Shown here: positions 60,970 through 64,000 of the stretch, piece after piece
Numbering within the stretch: the stretch's first letter is position 1
Layout of the letters: every line of letters starts with the position of its first letter
DNA from: Byssochlamys sp. IMV 00236
Lineage: Eukaryota > Ascomycota > Eurotiomycetes > Eurotiales > Thermoascaceae
Direction of reading: 5' to 3'
Length of the DNA stretch: 64,000 nucleotides
Assembly (NCBI GenBank): GCA_001931875.2
Contig: MSJH02000660.1
Coordinates: 124,001 to 188,000, forward strand
Made by a program: the position numbers and the translations under genes
The notes under the pieces: model-generated
The model's input: only the letters and a program-made list of their open reading frames with translations
Told to the model about the DNA's origin: nothing
Databases searched by the model: none

Positions 60970-61846
60970 GCTGCTTCGATGTGATGCCCACGATGCGAGC
61001 CAGATTGTATTCACAGAGCAAATCACTGTCAACAGAAAGAAAGGGATCCAGAGAGCATCAAGGGAGAGAGCTCTGATGGAAGCTGTTGGGGACCTTCGCG
61101 TGGGCGGCTGTAATCACCACGTGATCGGATACAAACACCGCAAATCTTCTCGTCTTTTCGTTCCGCTTCGTTGCGCCACAATAATTATGGTACTAATATG
61201 TCTCCTGGACGGGATAATAATCATTTTAACTGCGACAAACGCCAGCCCTCATTGATGATATTGATACAAACATTTCCAGGTTACCATACAACACATAATA
61301 TCATTCCTTCCCATCAGCTTCTCCTATTGTCAACATGTTCTGTGTCCTGGAACACTCGAAGCCTCAACATTCAACAAAGTTACGCCTCGATGGATCCACT
61401 ACTTAGACTAAAGTATGGAATTCAAGGCTCTATTTTAATCTAGCGTCATCTTAAGAGTATGTTTTTAGTAATAACTACTAACTAACTAACTACAACCAGC
61501 ATGGAATTGTCATATTTTCATACGCTTGATCACCCTGAGCCTGGCAACATTATTCAATCAAAAAGAGTTATATATGATTTCTTATCCACAAGGGAGAAAG
61601 CTCCTTGCAGCCTTTGAGACAAATTCGGATCCGACTCACTCCTTTTGTTTTCGGTTTGTTTCATCTCCTTTCGTGTCTGACCTCACTACATTCACTTTTT
61701 ATGATTGACCGATCCCACTGACGCTCTGAAGTCCGCCTATTCTCATGCGGTTCCCTAACCATTCATATCACCTGTGTGGCTGTCTGAATAATCCTCCGAC
61801 AATGGCTCTAGTTATTGCTGCTGTCTGCAGAGGATGCATGGCTCCC
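60970..61846. other. Intergenic
   Basis: This 877-bp stretch holds the Mpm1-like promoter and the 3' flank of the next gene. It is A/T-rich with short open frames only. An AACTA/ACTA word cluster lies near 61475-61495. Confidence 0.45.
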
Positions 61847-63543
61847 CTACATCCCGGATTGATTTTGCATGTGTAGCCATGCCTGCTCGAAACCAGACAT
61901 GGCAACCCATGGCTGCTCATTATTGAGCGAATCAATAACTGTGCAATATCAAGGTTAGCAGGCACCGCGAGTCTCTTCCGTTGAGCGTCACTGTCAGAGG
62001 CTGCAGCTGTTGGAGATTTCAACTTACGTAGATTGGCCATTTTTAACCACATGCTGTCTACAAGGAAGAAACCCCTGTCTCTCCCGCCTTTCTCAAAGGG
62101 TGCACAAATTTTCTGGCCATTAGCAATTGCTCTCAATGTTTTCGCCGTGTGCACATCCTCCTCGGGCCGTTTGATGATGATGTCAAACATAGTTCTCCAG
62201 TCTCGCTCATCTTCGTAATTTATAATCGGACTGAGAACCAGTTTCGGTGCGTTATGTGCCGCGTACATGGACATGTCGCAGCGGACTTTCCACTCGAGCA
62301 ACCGGACCTTGTCCGCCGTCGTCAGACAGGCCAGAGAGTTGATACTCTGGAAGAAAACGGACGCGGTAAGGGCGTGTATAAAGGCAAAATCGAATTTGAC
62401 CTGTTTTGGCGGATTTTGAGCACCCCCGGTCATGTAAGCTTTGGAGCCAAAAGGTTCGTCAGCGATTTCACGTCATTTCAATATCGATATGACTCGGCTG
62501 CAGGGTAGTCAATTGCCCGAGTGTCACTAACCTGCGGCATTTATCATTTGCGCTACAGCCTCATCTAACCGATCTGGACGCACAGAATACTGGCTCGCGT
62601 ACTTGTTTATCTCATCCGGCGCACGCTTCAGAATCCCGTCCCTCATTTTGCTGATGTCTGTCCATTGCGCCGCACCACGAAGTTTCTCGTCGTCACGGAT
62701 CCGATCCAAAAGCCCAATAGCGTCTGATGTCTTCTTATCTTCGGGCAAACCGTCCGCAGTCCTTTCTGCCCGCAGCAGATATTCACCGACGATCGGCTCC
62801 TGTATAGAGCTCTCTGCCAGAGAGGAGGCAACCAAGGCAGGTTGTCCCCATTCGATCCCAAAACCAAAGCGAATCAATGGGTGCATAAACCCTGAAATTG
62901 TTATCATGGAATATTCTCGTCTTAAGTTTTGACAATAGCTCACCAGAAAACATCCTGACCAGAAGACCATTGGCGTGCTCATCTCTTGCCAACAGATGTT
63001 CACGAATAGTATTTTCTAAACCTTTCGACTCAATCTCGCGTTGGAAAAACTCCAAGAAGTGTGGATAATTCGCATCATCACCAAGAAAGTCTTTGAATTT
63101 GTTCTTGTCACTCATGGCTAGGACAACATATTCGTCAACGGGAAGCGCCGGATCATGATTTTTCTTGTTGCTGTTGTAAGTAGTCAGCAGTTCCTCAGAC
63201 GTTGCCCCAAGAGCATATAATGTCAGGGTCTTTATCGACAGTTGATCTGCCAGTGATCAGCGAGGCATTTCTTTCAGAATGAGTTAATCGTAACGAGAAG
63301 CAATGTTACTAGGTACACTGGGTATAACTGGATGCCATATAGCGGCCCAATTATTTTTTACCAGATCAGAGGGAAGAAGAAACCCAACTTACTCCGGGAT
63401 TTATTGGGCCCAAAGAATATGTGGTGGTTCTCCAAATCGTCTTGTAAGATCTCGGAAACTATTGCAGCCGATTCGGGTTTAACTTCATCAGTGAACGCAG
63501 AGGCTTGCGGCGAGCCAATATTCATACGTCGTGCTGTCGCCAT
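61847..63543 (-). CDS. Questin-oxidase-like protein (DUF4243; AflY/GedK family)
   Basis: Five minus-strand exons, 63543-63393, 63246-62944, 62891-62532, 62438-62028 and 61938-61847, give 438 residues. Landmarks of the family are ENHHIFF, LTLYALGATSEEL, GFMHPLIRFGFGIEWGQPALVASSLAE, VKFDFAFIHALTASVFFQSI and, after the last splice, NLLIDSLNNEQPWVAMSGFEQAW. Characterised members perform ring-opening oxidation of anthraquinones in secondary metabolism (questin oxidase, aflatoxin AflY). Many homologs sit outside clusters and are uncharacterised, so the substrate here is unknown. The neighbours to the left are not biosynthetic. Intron 3 ends AAG after a CTGAC site. Confidence 0.88.
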
Positions 63544-64000
63544 GATTGAGATCTGAAATACCTAAGCATTAGCAGCTTGAGTGTTATAAGAAACAGAAGG
63601 AAATTCGTCGAATACGAATAGAAAAGGGCTTCCTGATCTGGTCATTTGGGAGGCAATGAGAGAGGATACGCACGATTGGAGCCTGTGACTTCGACAATGT
63701 CAATATATTTGAGCTCAGGAATGTGATTCTGGTAATACTAGCCGGGTTATATACCTTATTCTCTCTCAAACCCTACGTAATAATCCGATGATGGGGGCCG
63801 CAGTGGCGAGAGCACCCAATAAGGCTCTCTTCGAACGGACCTAAGTAATGAAACGTTTGATGATGGACAAGTAACTATGCAGTCAGAAAGGTACTGGAAG
63901 GCTCCGTGAAGTTGCAGGTGATTGTATGTAAGACAGAGGTGTAAGTAGCGTCTGTGAGGTACGCTCCCAGGAGAGACAGACCCCTAGGCTGGGTGTACAT
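63544..64000. other. Right edge, upstream of the questin-oxidase-like gene
   Basis: This 457-bp stretch probably contains the promoter of the minus-strand gene. No further gene start is recognisable before the window ends. Confidence 0.45.

Overview
This window looks like chromosomal DNA of a filamentous ascomycete of the Aspergillus/Penicillium type. The evidence is short introns (mostly 50-80 bp, GT..AG with CTAAC/CTGAC-like branch sites), spliced genes packed on both strands, and gene families typical of Eurotiales: a class I hydrophobin, a class III GH18 chitinase, a questin-oxidase-like protein, a glucosidase II alpha subunit and an intron-containing tRNA-Lys. I cannot name the species from sequence alone.

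Layout. 0-17.6 kb is a dense housekeeping block: allantoinase (purine breakdown), a Vma12-type V-ATPase assembly factor, prefoldin subunit 3, a Met12-type methylenetetrahydrofolate reductase, a FAM210/DUF1279-like mitochondrial protein, nucleoside diphosphate kinase, glucosidase II alpha, a PQ-loop membrane protein and a solute-binding-like (THI5/SsuA fold) protein. A roughly 3 kb gap leads to a secreted chitinase, then a Ubp15/USP7-type deubiquitinase and a p24 cargo receptor. 29-37 kb is gene-poor, with simple repeats, two recurring 10-bp palindromes and only two weakly supported small ORFs.

37-42.3 kb is the most unusual part. It has an intronless F-box-like gene, a coiled-coil gene split by an inserted TA-flanked element of about 586 bp, and a hydrophobin. 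The last two are bracketed by two direct copies of a ~195 bp sequence. A CID/SR-type RNA-processing protein follows. Two identical tRNA-Lys(CUU) genes then face each other as inverted repeats around a small APH-fold kinase-like gene.

49.9-63.5 kb returns to ordinary genes: a DUF4748-type small protein built from micro-exons, the TFIIH helicase XPB/Ssl2, an MFS transporter, an S9 peptidase, an Mpm1-like mitochondrial protein and a questin-oxidase-like (DUF4243) protein near the right edge.

Three gene pairs are divergent with short shared upstream regions: Vma12/prefoldin 3, NDK/glucosidase II alpha and DUF4748/XPB. Apart from these I see no functional gene cluster. Exon boundaries were worked out by hand from splice signals and reading phase. 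Every multi-exon gene listed gives one uninterrupted frame, except the interrupted gene.
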